63,854 bases of DNA from Elusimicrobiota bacterium (GTDB lineage: Bacteria; Elusimicrobiota; Elusimicrobia; Elusimicrobiales; UBA9959). The position numbers and the translations under genes are program-made. The notes below the pieces were generated by a model. It worked only from the letters and a program-made list of their open reading frames with translations. It had not been told where the DNA came from and made no database searches. Location: NCBI GenBank assembly GCA_003450815.1, contig DMES01000073.1, forward strand, positions 1-63,854, written 5' to 3'. Shown here piece by piece: positions 7,393-16,575 of this stretch (positions within the stretch are counted from its first letter, which is position 1; each line of letters opens with the position of its first letter).

Positions 7393-8997
7393 ATGAAAAT
7401 AAAAAAAAATATAACCGGCAAACATCTTATCGGTGGGAAATATTGCGGTTCGGGGGGAAAGAAATTTAGCGGGGTGAATACGACTGCCGGAGCCGCGCTC
7501 TTGCCGGCATTTTGTGAAGCCGGGGCCGCCGATGTTAACAGAGCCTTGGAACTGGCCGACAAAGCTTTTGAAGTTTTGCAGACCGTGCCGGTAAAAACTA
7601 TTGCCGCTTTACTGGAACGGATAGCGGACGGACTGGAGGCTGAGGGTGAGAGAATTATTGCGCGCGCACATCTAGAGACGGCTCTGCCGGTGGAACGGCT
7701 GCGCTCCGAGCTTGCCCGCACCTCCGGACAGGCGCGGGCATTCGCTAAACTTGCGCTTAGCGGCTCCTGGGCGCAGGCACGCATTGACCACGCGCTGCCT
7801 GGGCGCAAGCCGCTGCCCAAACCGGATATCCGCACGGTTTTCATGGGAGTCGGGCCGGTGGCGGTTTTCGGGGCGAGCAATTTCCCGCTAGCAATTTCCG
7901 TGGCAGGCACCGATACTGTGGCCGCTTTTGCCGCGCGCTGCCCGGTGGTGGCAAAAGGGCATCCGGCACACCCGGGCACCTGCGAGCTTACCGCCAGCGT
8001 TATCACCGAAGCGATATCCCGGACAAAATTGCCTCCGGGAATGTTCTCACTTCTGCAATCTTCGGGCCATGAAGCGGGCCTTGCGCTGGTCCGCCATCCA
8101 CTTACCGCGGCGGTAGCCTTCACCGGTTCCCTTCGTGGCGGCAGGGTGCTTTTCGACGCCGCGGCAGCGCGGCCTGCCCCTATACCCGTCTATGCGGAAA
8201 TGGGCAGCGTGAACCCTGTTTTTATACTGCCCGGCGCCGCGGCCGAGCGAGCGGAGGAGATAGCCGACGGCTTTGTCCGTTCACTGAACGCAGGCGTGGG
8301 ACAGTTCTGCACAAACCCGGGCATGGTACTAGCCGTTGCCGGGCCGGAATTTGAAAGGTTTCTGGCCGCGATATGCAAAAATGCAGAATGTGTACCGCCA
8401 GCCGCTATGCTGCACGCCGGCATACAGAAAGCGTACGATTGCGGCACGGAACGCCTGTCTTCAATCCCGGGTGTTAAACTGGCGGCTATTTCCGGGGCTT
8501 GTGCGCCGCACGGAGCCGGCCCAAAAATGGCGGCCTGTAAAATATTTACGGCTGACGCAGGGCTGATACACAAGCGGCCGGAGTTGCTTGAGGAAGTTTT
8601 TGGCCCGGCAACCGTTATTTACCGCTGCAAAAACATAGCACAGATGGTGGATATCGCGCGGTGCATGCCTGGCAGCCTGACCGCCACCATTCACGGAACA
8701 GAACGCGAACTACCGGCGCAAGGCAGGCTTATGCGGGTTCTTGAGCGTAAAGCTGGACGCATTGTTTTCAACGGATTCCCTACCGGCCTTGAGCCATGCG
8801 CAAGCCTGCACCACGGCGGCCCATATCCGGCCAGTACCCATAGCTTTTTTACCAGCGTGGGGACAGCGGCTATATACAGGTATGTACGGCCTGTATGCTT
8901 CCAGGGCTTCCCCGACGCCGCATTGCCGGAAGAGTTGCGCGAAACCAACCCACGCCGTATAAAGCGGCTGGTGGACGGCGTGTTGAACACTTTCTGA
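7393..8997 (+). CDS. Aldehyde dehydrogenase, 2,5-dioxovalerate (alpha-ketoglutarate semialdehyde) type
   Basis: NAD(P)-dependent oxidation of a semialdehyde, most likely 2,5-dioxovalerate to 2-oxoglutarate. The 534-residue length and the segments ETALPVERLRSELARTSGQ and FGASNFPLAISVAGTDTVAA are typical of the KGSADH/AldH subgroup, which is longer than ordinary aldehyde dehydrogenases. Catalytic Glu269 (YAEMGS) and Cys306 (GQFCTNPG) are present. No sugar-acid dehydratase or other pathway gene is nearby, so it is an orphan and the true substrate is uncertain. ATG 7393 is the natural start, though the upstream signal is weak. A hairpin follows 14 nt after the stop. Confidence 0.85.
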   Translation: MKIKKNITGKHLIGGKYCGSGGKKFSGVNTTAGAALLPAFCEAGAADVNRALELADKAFEVLQTVPVKTIAALLERIADGLEAEGERIIARAHLETALPVERLRSELARTSGQARAFAKLALSGSWAQARIDHALPGRKPLPKPDIRTVFMGVGPVAVFGASNFPLAISVAGTDTVAAFAARCPVVAKGHPAHPGTCELTASVITEAISRTKLPPGMFSLLQSSGHEAGLALVRHPLTAAVAFTGSLRGGRVLFDAAAARPAPIPVYAEMGSVNPVFILPGAAAERAEEIADGFVRSLNAGVGQFCTNPGMVLAVAGPEFERFLAAICKNAECVPPAAMLHAGIQKAYDCGTERLSSIPGVKLAAISGACAPHGAGPKMAACKIFTADAGLIHKRPELLEEVFGPATVIYRCKNIAQMVDIARCMPGSLTATIHGTERELPAQGRLMRVLERKAGRIVFNGFPTGLEPCASLHHGGPYPASTHSFFTSVGTAAIYRYVRPVCFQGFPDAALPEELRETNPRRIKRLVDGVLNTF

Positions 8998-9037
8998 TAC
9001 ACGGCATCATGGAGCTGCTGAACTTTTCAGCAGCCCC
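8995..9037. repeat. Stop-codon hairpin, probable internally deleted copy of the GATTACAC element
   Basis: The TGA stop is followed by TACACGG, then ATCATGG and a hairpin GCTGCTGAA (9014-9022) / TTCAGCAGC (9026-9034). The larger elements at 20971-21123 and 25667-25824 begin TGATTACACGG and end AATCATGG plus a GGNGCTGC hairpin. This looks like both borders with the middle removed. It may also terminate transcription. Confidence 0.45.
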
Positions 9038-9159
9038 TAAAATTGGTCTCCGTAAGGTTTTTTTTATATCATATTGAGTAGCCGGGTTTACAAGATCAGC
9101 AAAAGATTCGGCGCCGGCGCCATAATATTTTATCCTGCTTTTGATATTGAGGGATTTTC

Positions 9160-9513
9160 ATGAAGATACTCATGGTGGATGATAGTGACGTAACCAGGGA
9201 TCTGATGAGGGTTTTTTTGGAGGACATGGGCCACCAGATCGTGGGCGAGGCCGAAAACGGAAAAAATGCCATAAAGTTTTTCACTGAAATGCGACCGGAC
9301 CTTGTGCTGCTGGACCTGGTCATGCCGGGAAAGACGGGCCTTGAGGTACTGGAAGAAATCCGGGTTATTGACCCCGCGGCCAAAGTGATAATGGTGACGG
9401 CCGTAGAGCAGGACGGGATAGACAAGGAACTTCTTGAGAAGGGAGCTATGGCGATACTACGCAAGCCGTTCTCCTATTCAGAGTTTAACGAAGTTTTGAA
9501 AAAGCTTGCCTGA
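9160..9513 (+). CDS. CheY-like single-domain response regulator
   Basis: 117-residue receiver domain with nothing attached. Acidic pocket D7/D8 (MVDDSD), phosphorylation site D52 (LLDLVMPG), T80 and K102 (RKPF) are all present, so it should be phosphorylated and switch by conformational change. The next gene encodes a CheC/CheX-like phosphatase whose start lies 13 nt after this stop, suggesting the pair forms a small signalling unit. No flagellar, pilus or chemoreceptor gene is in the window, so the output is unknown. Confidence 0.95.
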   Translation: MKILMVDDSDVTRDLMRVFLEDMGHQIVGEAENGKNAIKFFTEMRPDLVLLDLVMPGKTGLEVLEEIRVIDPAAKVIMVTAVEQDGIDKELLEKGAMAILRKPFSYSEFNEVLKKLA

Positions 9514-9526
9514 TGCCGGAAAATTT

Positions 9527-10138
9527 ATGAACTCCAACTCCACCGATATACTGCATCGACTGACGGCCTCAAGCCTTGAAAAGTGCCTGCTTAGGCTCTC
9601 AAGGGTTTCAGCCGGAACCTGGCGGGTACTGAATATAAAGATCTCCGAAGGGACTCTTGAGGACGCGGTTAAACAACACGACTTTACGAATCATGCCGCC
9701 GCAGTTTATTTTGGCCTCAAAACCGGGTCCACGCTAACCGCGATAATGCTGTTAAACCCGGCGGATATTGAGTGCATCTCCAAATGCTTTACCGGACACT
9801 CTTTCCCCAGAGGTCCGCACACGACCCCGGCTGAAGAGGTGATGCTGCAGGAACTCGGGAACATAGTGCTTAACTCGCTGGTAAGTTCATTGCTGAATAC
9901 TTTAAAAAAACACTCCATACCCGCGGTCCCGCAATATATAGAGGGAGATGCCGCCCACATAACAGGGGGACTGGGGACAGTGGCGGACCTTAAGCAGAAG
10001 TTCCGCATGATAAAAGCCACGCTGGTTATCCAGTTCGACAAGTGCGAAACTAATAGCGAAGTCTTCATCATGATACCGGACGAGATGGCTCTTGAGCTTG
10101 AACGTGCCGCGACCGGCTGGGAAAGTTTTTTGCTATAG
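9527..10138 (+). CDS. CheC/CheX-like phosphatase
   Basis: 203 residues from ATG 9527; a TTG at 9506 in the same frame overlaps the CheY gene and is less likely. The segment AEEVMLQELGNIVLNSLVSSL (about residues 103-123) matches the conserved ExxN helix of CheC, CheX and FliY phosphatases. A second ExxN motif is not obvious, so it may be a single-site enzyme or only a scaffold. The likely substrate is the phosphorylated regulator encoded directly upstream. A promoter for the hydrogenase operon starts within a few bases of its stop. Confidence 0.72.
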   Translation: MNSNSTDILHRLTASSLEKCLLRLSRVSAGTWRVLNIKISEGTLEDAVKQHDFTNHAAAVYFGLKTGSTLTAIMLLNPADIECISKCFTGHSFPRGPHTTPAEEVMLQELGNIVLNSLVSSLLNTLKKHSIPAVPQYIEGDAAHITGGLGTVADLKQKFRMIKATLVIQFDKCETNSEVFIMIPDEMALELERAATGWESFLL

Positions 10139-10139
10139 T

Positions 10140-10169
10140 TTGAATGTCACCATTTCTTTTTGTTACAAT
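10140..10169 (+). promoter_or_regulatory. Promoter of the group 4 hydrogenase operon
   Basis: TTGAAT (10140-10145), an 18-nt spacer and TACAAT (10164-10169); expected start near 10176. AGGA at 10180-10183 then serves ATG 10190. The short 5' leader leaves little room for leader control. Confidence 0.55.
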
Positions 10170-10189
10170 TTTAACTACTAGGAAAAATT

Positions 10190-11644
10190 ATGGACCAATC
10201 ACCCTCAAACATCCAACTGATATTCGCACTTAAAACTGCGGTAGCGGCGCCCATACTGGGCGCTTTTTTAATACCCTTCGCCAACAAGATTTCTGTGGCG
10301 GCCAGGAACACTCTGGCCGTGGCGCTAGGGCTTGTCACTTTTATTTCGGCCGCCTGGCTTCTTCCCGGCACTATAAGCGGCCTGGCAATAAATTATTCCA
10401 TTGCTTTCCCTCTTGGCTTTGACTTCATACTCTCGGCCGACATGCTTTCCGTTTTCATGGCGGTTATTTCCTCCTTCGTAAGTTCCCTGATACTCATTTA
10501 CTCCATTGACTACATTTCCCACTACGAGAACCAGACCGAGTATTACACCATGGTGGTATTATTCCTTGGCTCAATGATGGGGCTGGTGTTCTCGGCGAAC
10601 CTGCTTTGGATGTATGTGTTCTGGGAACTCACCGCCTTCGCCAGCTGGCGCCTGGTCGGTTTTTTCCGCAGCGACAGGGATGTGCTGAAAGCCAATAAAA
10701 CATTTCTGGTTACGGTCTTCGGCGCGCTGTGCATGCTGGCAGGCATTCTGCTGGTTTACTTTGACAAAGGCTGCATAGATATGCGCCTGCTTCGCGGAGA
10801 AAATATTTCAAACGTGGCTGCCTTTCTGATACTTACAGGCATACTCGCAAAGTCGGCCACGCTGCCCTTCTCCACCTGGCTGCCGGATGCCGGCGTAGCC
10901 CCTTCAACCGTAACCGCGCTGCTGCACGCGGCGGTGCTGGTAAAAATAGGCGTTTACGCTTACGCCAGGATTTTCGGAGTTACTTTTGTGGCTGCCCCGG
11001 AGTTTTCACAGGCGGTACTTTGGATTGCCGGAGCGAGCGCCATTGTTTCGGCGGCTGCGGCCCTGGTGGAAAAAGACATTAAGCGCATCATCGCTTACTC
11101 CACAGTAAGCCAGATTGCTTTCATTTTCCTGGGACTTGCCTCGGGCAACAGGGTAGCCTTTATCGGCGGACTTCTTTATATCCTTATGCATAGTGTGGCC
11201 AAAGGCGGCTTGTTCCTGTGCGCCGGTATCATAGAGCAGAAGACCCACAACAAGGATATCACCAAAATGGGCGGGTTGTTCAAAACCATGCCGATAACCG
11301 GCGTTTCTTTCGCGCTTTGTTCGCTTTCAGTAATGGGCATCCCGCCTTTCGGAGGCTTCTTCAGCAAATTCCTTGTCTTCAAAGGGGCCACCCAGAACGG
11401 AACCCTAGGAGTGATACTTATGTTTTTAGCCGGCGCGATAATGACGCTTTTATATCTGTCCCGGATGTTTTACCTGGTATTTATGGGACAGGAAAAACCG
11501 GACTCCCCTCGCGAGGGCTCAATCGTGATGGTGGCAAGCGTTCTTGCGCTCGCCCTTATAGGTCTTTCGCTTGGAGCCCTGATTTATTATCCGTCATATT
11601 ATGTTGACCTGCTTACAAACCAATTAGGGGTGAACCTCCAATGA
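10190..11644 (+). CDS. Antiporter-like (NuoL/M/N, MrpD-type) membrane subunit 1 of hydrogenase complex
   Basis: 484 residues with about 14 membrane helices. It should translocate H+ or Na+ as part of the membrane arm of a group 4 hydrogenase. The conserved membrane glutamate (FWELTAFASWRLVGF) and lysine (LAKSATLPFSTWLPDA) of proton-pumping Nuo/Mrp subunits are both present. It is the first gene of an 11-gene operon and overlaps the next by 4 nt (ATGA). The WELTAF-SW pattern is closer to MrpD/HyfB than to NuoL. Confidence 0.9.
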   Translation: MDQSPSNIQLIFALKTAVAAPILGAFLIPFANKISVAARNTLAVALGLVTFISAAWLLPGTISGLAINYSIAFPLGFDFILSADMLSVFMAVISSFVSSLILIYSIDYISHYENQTEYYTMVVLFLGSMMGLVFSANLLWMYVFWELTAFASWRLVGFFRSDRDVLKANKTFLVTVFGALCMLAGILLVYFDKGCIDMRLLRGENISNVAAFLILTGILAKSATLPFSTWLPDAGVAPSTVTALLHAAVLVKIGVYAYARIFGVTFVAAPEFSQAVLWIAGASAIVSAAAALVEKDIKRIIAYSTVSQIAFIFLGLASGNRVAFIGGLLYILMHSVAKGGLFLCAGIIEQKTHNKDITKMGGLFKTMPITGVSFALCSLSVMGIPPFGGFFSKFLVFKGATQNGTLGVILMFLAGAIMTLLYLSRMFYLVFMGQEKPDSPREGSIVMVASVLALALIGLSLGALIYYPSYYVDLLTNQLGVNLQ

Positions 11645-13506
11645 ACCTCATACTTATACCCATAGTTTTGCCGCTGGCCGCGGCTCTGCTTGTGCTTCTT
11701 GTTCCGGAGAGGACAAAATATGTCAAAGAGTTGCTTGCCTCCGGCGTAACGGCGGTCTGTCTGCTCACGGGCGTCTCAACGCTTTTATCGGCTCTTTTCG
11801 GCCCCCCCATAACCCTTGATCTGCCCTGGGCCGGTGCGGGCCTTAACTTTGCTTTAAGGGCGGATAGTTTAAGTTCCTTCCTGCTTTTATCGGTTTCTTT
11901 TTTCTCTTTCCTTATATCAATATATGCTTTCAGTTTTGAAAACAAGGGCGATGCGAAGTGGTTTTTCTTCAACCTGCTGATAACCCAGGCGTTCGCGGCG
12001 GGCGCCGTGCTGTCCGAGAATCTGCTGGCACTCCTTTTCTTCTGGGAAGGGCTGCTGGTATTCCTTTACACCTTTATCGCCCTCTCACAGAAAACCGAGG
12101 CGTCAAAAAACACGGCTAAAAAGGCTTTCCTCATAAATGCCGTAACGGACCTCTGTCTGCTGGTAGGCGTTACCATAGTCGCCTGCATATCCGGCTCCAT
12201 GAACATGACCGTTATTTCGGGCGCAAAACTTACCATGAACGGCTGGGCCGGTTTTGCCTATGTGCTGATGCTTATAGGCGCGGCATCCAAAGCCGGAGCT
12301 TTTCCTTTCCATACCTGGATACCCGACGCTGCCACCGACTCAAGCGTACCTTTCATGGCTTATGTGCCAGCCGCCGTGGATAAACTGCTCGGTATTTATT
12401 TCCTTGCCCGTATAAGCATTTATCTCTTCGCCTTAAACGGCGCCATGCAGCTGGTGCTGATGACGCTTGGCGCGGTAACCATACTCGTGGCTGTTATGAT
12501 GGCTTTCGTGCAAACCGATTACAAGCGCCTGCTCTCCTATCACGCCGTAAGCCAGGCCGGCTACATGATACTCGGCATAGGCACACTTAACCCCATAGGC
12601 ATAGCCGGAGGGCTTTTCCACATGCTCAATAACGCCGTCTATAAATCCTGCCTGTTCATGACCGCGGGAGCCGTGGAGAAGAGAACCGGCACCGGCGACT
12701 TGTCCAAACTGGGCGGATTATTCAGCGTCATGCCCGTGACCGGAATTTGCTTCCTTATAGCGGCGGCCGCTATTTCAGGCATAGCTCCATTAAACGGTTT
12801 TTTCTCCAAAGAGATGATTTACAAAGGAACCATCTACACAGGACACACGGTGTTTTTTTGGGCGGCTGAGGTGGGCTCTTTTCTGACGCTGGCCTCTTTC
12901 CTTAAACTGGGCCATGCCGCCTTTTTCGGCAAACGGTCCGATAATTTTGCGAATGTAGCGGAAGCGCCGTTCTCCAACCTGTTACCCATGGCCATACTTG
13001 CAGCCGTATGCATAGCTTTCGGTTTTGGCGCGGAATTGCCCGTAACCTGGTTTTTAAACCCGGCCCTGCGCACCCTTAACCTGCAGATCCCAGTGCTTGC
13101 GGGCTTTCACCCCGACGAACTTTACTGGCTCTCCGTAATAGTTATACTCGCGGCTGTGATCAACCACATAGTCGGCTACACCCTTTCCGGCGGCAAGGCA
13201 TATAAAGCCTCAGATCATATACACTACGCCCCGTTGCTGCAAGAAACCTATGCCCTGGCGGAAAAGCGTTTCTTTGACCCCTACGAAATTGTGATGCGGG
13301 CTGTTCCTTTCGTGGCTGCGGCAATTTACAAAATAGATCGTTTCTTCGACTATCTTACGGACGCCCTGCCTACGCGCGTGGCCGGAGCATTCTCAGGCGC
13401 CTCCAGCCGCCTGCACAACGGCTCTTACCCGCTTTATATGGCGTTTACCATAGCAGGCGCGCTCATATACATTTTCATAACCGCTAACTACGGAGGGATA
13501 AGATAA
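11641..13506 (+). CDS. NuoL-like antiporter subunit 2 of hydrogenase complex
   Basis: 621 residues, the longest of three antiporter-like subunits, as NuoL is in complex I. It has the key glutamate in LLFFWEGLLVFLY and lysine in GAASKAGAFPFHTWIPDA, plus a C-terminal extension with further helices and a segment near residues 530-580 that could be the lateral helix. It would be the ion channel at or near the end of the membrane arm. The start overlaps the preceding stop (ATGA) and its own stop shares one base with the next ATG, so translation is coupled. Confidence 0.9.
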   Translation: MNLILIPIVLPLAAALLVLLVPERTKYVKELLASGVTAVCLLTGVSTLLSALFGPPITLDLPWAGAGLNFALRADSLSSFLLLSVSFFSFLISIYAFSFENKGDAKWFFFNLLITQAFAAGAVLSENLLALLFFWEGLLVFLYTFIALSQKTEASKNTAKKAFLINAVTDLCLLVGVTIVACISGSMNMTVISGAKLTMNGWAGFAYVLMLIGAASKAGAFPFHTWIPDAATDSSVPFMAYVPAAVDKLLGIYFLARISIYLFALNGAMQLVLMTLGAVTILVAVMMAFVQTDYKRLLSYHAVSQAGYMILGIGTLNPIGIAGGLFHMLNNAVYKSCLFMTAGAVEKRTGTGDLSKLGGLFSVMPVTGICFLIAAAAISGIAPLNGFFSKEMIYKGTIYTGHTVFFWAAEVGSFLTLASFLKLGHAAFFGKRSDNFANVAEAPFSNLLPMAILAAVCIAFGFGAELPVTWFLNPALRTLNLQIPVLAGFHPDELYWLSVIVILAAVINHIVGYTLSGGKAYKASDHIHYAPLLQETYALAEKRFFDPYEIVMRAVPFVAAAIYKIDRFFDYLTDALPTRVAGAFSGASSRLHNGSYPLYMAFTIAGALIYIFITANYGGIR

Positions 13507-14924
13507 TGGAAAGAGGCCTCCTTGCTTACATTTTAATCCCGCTTTTGAGCGCCGTCATAATACCTTTCGCCGCCAGAAATAAGCCTCGCCTGGCGGATAT
13601 TCTGGCTAATGTCACACTGCTTGCGGGACTCTCCAATCTGGCCTACCTGCTTTTAAACGCCAATTCTTTCGCTGAAGTGCCTGGCGACGGCTTCTCGCTG
13701 CTTATGGTATTTACCATTTACCTGGTGGCGCTGTGCGTGGTCTTCTTTTCAGCTTTTTTTGCCGGCGCCATGCCAAACCGCCAGGCCTATTACTGCCTGC
13801 TGCTGACTTCAGTGGCGGCCATGTGCGGCGTGGTAACCACCTCAGATTTCTTTACTCTTTATATTTATGTCGAGGTGCTAGCGGTAACATCCTTCGCTCT
13901 TATTACCACTGACGATACTTCGGCAGGCCTTGAAGGGGCCATAAAATATTTTCTGCTGACTTTCCCTGCTTCTGTTTTCATAATAGTAGGGCTCTCACTG
14001 CTTCTCCTGTCCATAGGCAGCTTTTCCTTTGAAAGCGTACAGTTGTTTTTATCCGCCGGCATGCCGGGCGGGACGGTGCTTTTTGCCATGGGGCTGATAC
14101 TGCTGGGCTTCCTGATAAAATCCGGAATAGTTCCGTTCCACGCCTGGACGCCCGACGCGTATCAGGGCTCTTTTTCGCCGGTGTCGGCGCACCTGGCCGG
14201 AATAGTGACTAAAGTTTCCGGCGTTTATGCCATAATACGCATTTCCATGCTTATGCGTCTGTCTGAAGGTATGGCGGAAGCTCTCGCGGGCACGCTTATG
14301 TTTTTGGGAATGCTTTCGATCATAGTCGGAGCCATAGCCGCCCTGCGCCAGAAAGACCTGAAGCGCATGCTTGCCTTCTCCAGCATCAGCCAGCTTGGCT
14401 ACATAGTGCTTGCTGCTGGCCTGGGCACTCCGCTCGCTATCATAGCGGCTATCTTCCACCTGTTTAACCACGCCACCTTCAAAACCGTCCTGTTTTTAAA
14501 CAGCGCCAGCCTTGAGCATGCCTCCGGCACAACCGATATGGAAAAAATGGGCGGCATGGAACACGCCATGCCCTGGACTTCCTGGACCTCGGTTATAGCG
14601 CTTCTCTCCACGGCCGGTATTCCGCCGCTCTCCGGCTTTTGGAGCAAACTGCTTATTATAATCGCGCTCTGGGCGGGGGGAGCGAAAGTTTACGCCATGC
14701 TAGCGCTGCTCTTCAGCATAGTTACGCTTGCCTATTTTATGGTAATGCAGAAGAAAATCTTCTTCGGTAAAAAGAGCGAGGCCGCCGAGACTGCAAGCGA
14801 AGTTTCCGCCCCGATGCTGGCCCCGGTAGTGCTGCTGAGCGCCGTTATAATAACGGTCGGGCTGTTATTTCCCTGGTTCTACACTTACCTGGTTGAAACC
14901 ATAGCAAAGAGGATGATTTTATGA
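13506..14924 (+). CDS. NuoN/MrpD-like antiporter subunit 3 of hydrogenase complex
   Basis: 472 residues with about 14 helices. The conserved glutamate (YIYVEVLAVTSFALI) and lysine (GFLIKSGIVPFHAWTPDA) are present, and the later RQKDLKRMLAFSSISQLGY block is typical of the family. With the two preceding genes it gives the complex three separate ion-translocating modules, as many as respiratory complex I. One-base overlap upstream, 4-nt overlap downstream. Confidence 0.9.
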   Translation: MERGLLAYILIPLLSAVIIPFAARNKPRLADILANVTLLAGLSNLAYLLLNANSFAEVPGDGFSLLMVFTIYLVALCVVFFSAFFAGAMPNRQAYYCLLLTSVAAMCGVVTTSDFFTLYIYVEVLAVTSFALITTDDTSAGLEGAIKYFLLTFPASVFIIVGLSLLLLSIGSFSFESVQLFLSAGMPGGTVLFAMGLILLGFLIKSGIVPFHAWTPDAYQGSFSPVSAHLAGIVTKVSGVYAIIRISMLMRLSEGMAEALAGTLMFLGMLSIIVGAIAALRQKDLKRMLAFSSISQLGYIVLAAGLGTPLAIIAAIFHLFNHATFKTVLFLNSASLEHASGTTDMEKMGGMEHAMPWTSWTSVIALLSTAGIPPLSGFWSKLLIIIALWAGGAKVYAMLALLFSIVTLAYFMVMQKKIFFGKKSEAAETASEVSAPMLAPVVLLSAVIITVGLLFPWFYTYLVETIAKRMIL

Positions 14925-15412
14925 CCTACCACACACTGCTATTCTTGCTGACCGCAGTTTTCGCAGGGGCCGCTGTTATGGCAGGGGATCTGCTTATTGG
15001 GGCTATAATGCTAGCGCTGGTAAGCGTAGGAACGAGCCTGATACTTTTTGATTTCTTCGCGCCCTGGGCCGCAGTTTTTGAACTTTCGGTTTGCGCTGGC
15101 CTGATTACCGTGCTTTTCGTGGGAGCGGTCAGTCTGGTTCGCGGCAGCGCGGACGCCGACGCGCGAAGCCGGGTAAAGTTCATGGTCCTGCCGCTCGCTA
15201 CAATTATGGCAGCCATAGTTTTATGGTTTACGCTCCCGTCATTCTTTGAAACGCTTGCCTCCGGCGCCAGGATCGCCTCAGGCAACAACAACCCAATAGG
15301 CATAACCCTTTGGGACATTAGGAGAGCCGACGTGCTTGGCCAGACGGCCATACTTGCGGCCGGAGTTTTTGTTATAAAATCAATATTCCCAAGGAGGAAT
15401 AAAGCCCAATGA
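14921..15412 (+). CDS. NuoJ-like membrane subunit of hydrogenase complex
   Basis: 163 residues with about five hydrophobic helices and no obvious soluble domain. Position between the antiporter-like genes and the NuoK-like gene, length and topology all fit a NuoJ or MbhD/MrpB-type subunit. The motif FFAPWAAVFELSVCAGLITVLFVGAVSLV resembles the central helix of NuoJ. Overlaps both neighbours by 4 nt. Confidence 0.72.
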   Translation: MTYHTLLFLLTAVFAGAAVMAGDLLIGAIMLALVSVGTSLILFDFFAPWAAVFELSVCAGLITVLFVGAVSLVRGSADADARSRVKFMVLPLATIMAAIVLWFTLPSFFETLASGARIASGNNNPIGITLWDIRRADVLGQTAILAAGVFVIKSIFPRRNKAQ

Positions 15413-15717
15413 TAAATTCCTTCGCGCTCGATTGGTATTTCATAGCCATAATTCTGTTCATAGGGCTTTACTGCATGCTGGTTTCGCGTAGCCTACTGCG
15501 ACAGCTTATAGGACTTGAAATCATGTCAAAAGCGGCCCTGCTTGCCGTTATTTCAAGCGGAGTTCTTACAAACAATCTCAGCCTCGCGCAAACCGTTATC
15601 ATTACCATGATAGTGATAGAAGTTGTGGTGGTGGCAACGGGACTTGCGCTGTTGGCAAAAAACTTCAGGGTAAATAAATCGGTGGATATCTGGGACCTGA
15701 AAGGACTTAAAGGATAA
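15409..15717 (+). CDS. NuoK/MrpC-like membrane subunit of hydrogenase complex
   Basis: 102 residues and three helices, the usual size of NuoK. LLRQLIGLEIMSKAALLAVI contains the membrane glutamate of NuoK, and TVIITMIVIEVVVVATGLAL a second one, so the proton path residues are kept. A perfect hairpin starts at the last base of its stop codon, yet the operon continues downstream. Confidence 0.88.
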   Translation: MINSFALDWYFIAIILFIGLYCMLVSRSLLRQLIGLEIMSKAALLAVISSGVLTNNLSLAQTVIITMIVIEVVVVATGLALLAKNFRVNKSVDIWDLKGLKG

Positions 15718-15743
15718 TCCGAAAATTGCGGCAATTTTCGGAT
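15717..15743. repeat. Perfect 13-bp hairpin starting at the stop codon inside the operon
   Basis: ATCCGAAAATTGC (15717-15729) and GCAATTTTCGGAT (15731-15743) are perfect complements with one base between them. The first base is the last base of the NuoK-like stop codon. No T-run follows, so it is more likely an mRNA processing or stability element than a terminator. Confidence 0.8.
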
Positions 15744-15790
15744 ACAACTGATTTTTGGGAATTAATTTATTTTGCGGAGGCTCCTAATCT

Positions 15791-16126
15791 ATGAACATAC
15801 TGCTTTCACCGCCGGCGGCGTTTATAATAACTCTGCTGTTTTTGATATTTGTGTCCGAACTGCTTGCGCCGCTGGCGCCCACACCCAAAACCGCGCCCGG
15901 TTCCGGCAAAAACAAGCCCTATGGCTGCGGCGAAGAAGTGAGCGAGCAAAGAGTAAACCCGGACTACCAGGGTTTTTTTCCCTTCGCTATTTTTTTCACG
16001 CTGTTGCATGTGGCGGCTCTGATGGTGGCTACCTGGAGCTTTAACCCTATTTCCGCCGGGATTGGACTTGTAATCGGCTATCTTACGGCTGTTGCGATAA
16101 TACTTGCTATACTTTTTGTGGGCTAA
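15791..16126 (+). CDS. NuoA-like subunit of hydrogenase complex
   Basis: 111 residues, three membrane helices. PYGCGEEVSEQRVNPDYQGF followed by FFPFAIFFTLLHVAALMVATW corresponds to the YxCGE loop and second helix of NuoA (NdhC), though weakly conserved. Most group 4 hydrogenases lack this subunit while complex I has it, so its presence makes this complex unusually similar to complex I. GGAGGC lies 13-18 nt upstream of the ATG. Confidence 0.78.
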   Translation: MNILLSPPAAFIITLLFLIFVSELLAPLAPTPKTAPGSGKNKPYGCGEEVSEQRVNPDYQGFFPFAIFFTLLHVAALMVATWSFNPISAGIGLVIGYLTAVAIILAILFVG

Positions 16127-16130
16127 AAAA

Positions 16131-16565
16131 ATGAAAACTATAGATAAACTCATACTCTGGTCCAGGCTTAAGTCGCCATGGATACTGCATTTCAACTCAG
16201 GCGCCTGCAACGGCTGCGACATAGAAATAGTGGACGCCCTGACTCCTAAATACGATGTGGAGCGCTTCGGTATAGTTTTAAAAGCCACACCCAGGCACGC
16301 CGACGTACTTGTAGTCTCAGGGCCGGTCACGTTGCAGCAGGTACCGCGCCTCAAGCGCATTTACGAGCAGATGCCGGAACCGAAATTTGTGCTGGCCATA
16401 GGAGCCTGCGGCTGCTCCGGCGGGGTTTTTAACGGGTGTTACTCGGTAGTGCCCGGCGGACTTGACCAGGTACTGCCGGTTTCGGCTTATATCCCCGGCT
16501 GCCCGGTACGACCCGAAGCCATAATAGACGGCGTGGTGAAACTGCTTTCAAGCCTGGAAAACTAA
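16131..16565 (+). CDS. Hydrogenase small subunit (NuoB-like)
   Basis: 144 residues from ATG 16131; an earlier in-frame start at 16104 would run into the NuoA-like gene and is unlikely. It carries the proximal [4Fe-4S] cluster next to the NiFe site. Cysteines C26/C29 (SGACNGCDIE), C93 (IGACGCSGG) and C124 (PGCPVRPEA) give the four-ligand pattern of group 4 small subunits and NuoB. Directly followed by the NuoC- and NuoD-like genes. Confidence 0.93.
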   Translation: MKTIDKLILWSRLKSPWILHFNSGACNGCDIEIVDALTPKYDVERFGIVLKATPRHADVLVVSGPVTLQQVPRLKRIYEQMPEPKFVLAIGACGCSGGVFNGCYSVVPGGLDQVLPVSAYIPGCPVRPEAIIDGVVKLLSSLEN

Positions 16566-16575
16566 GAGGTAAATT

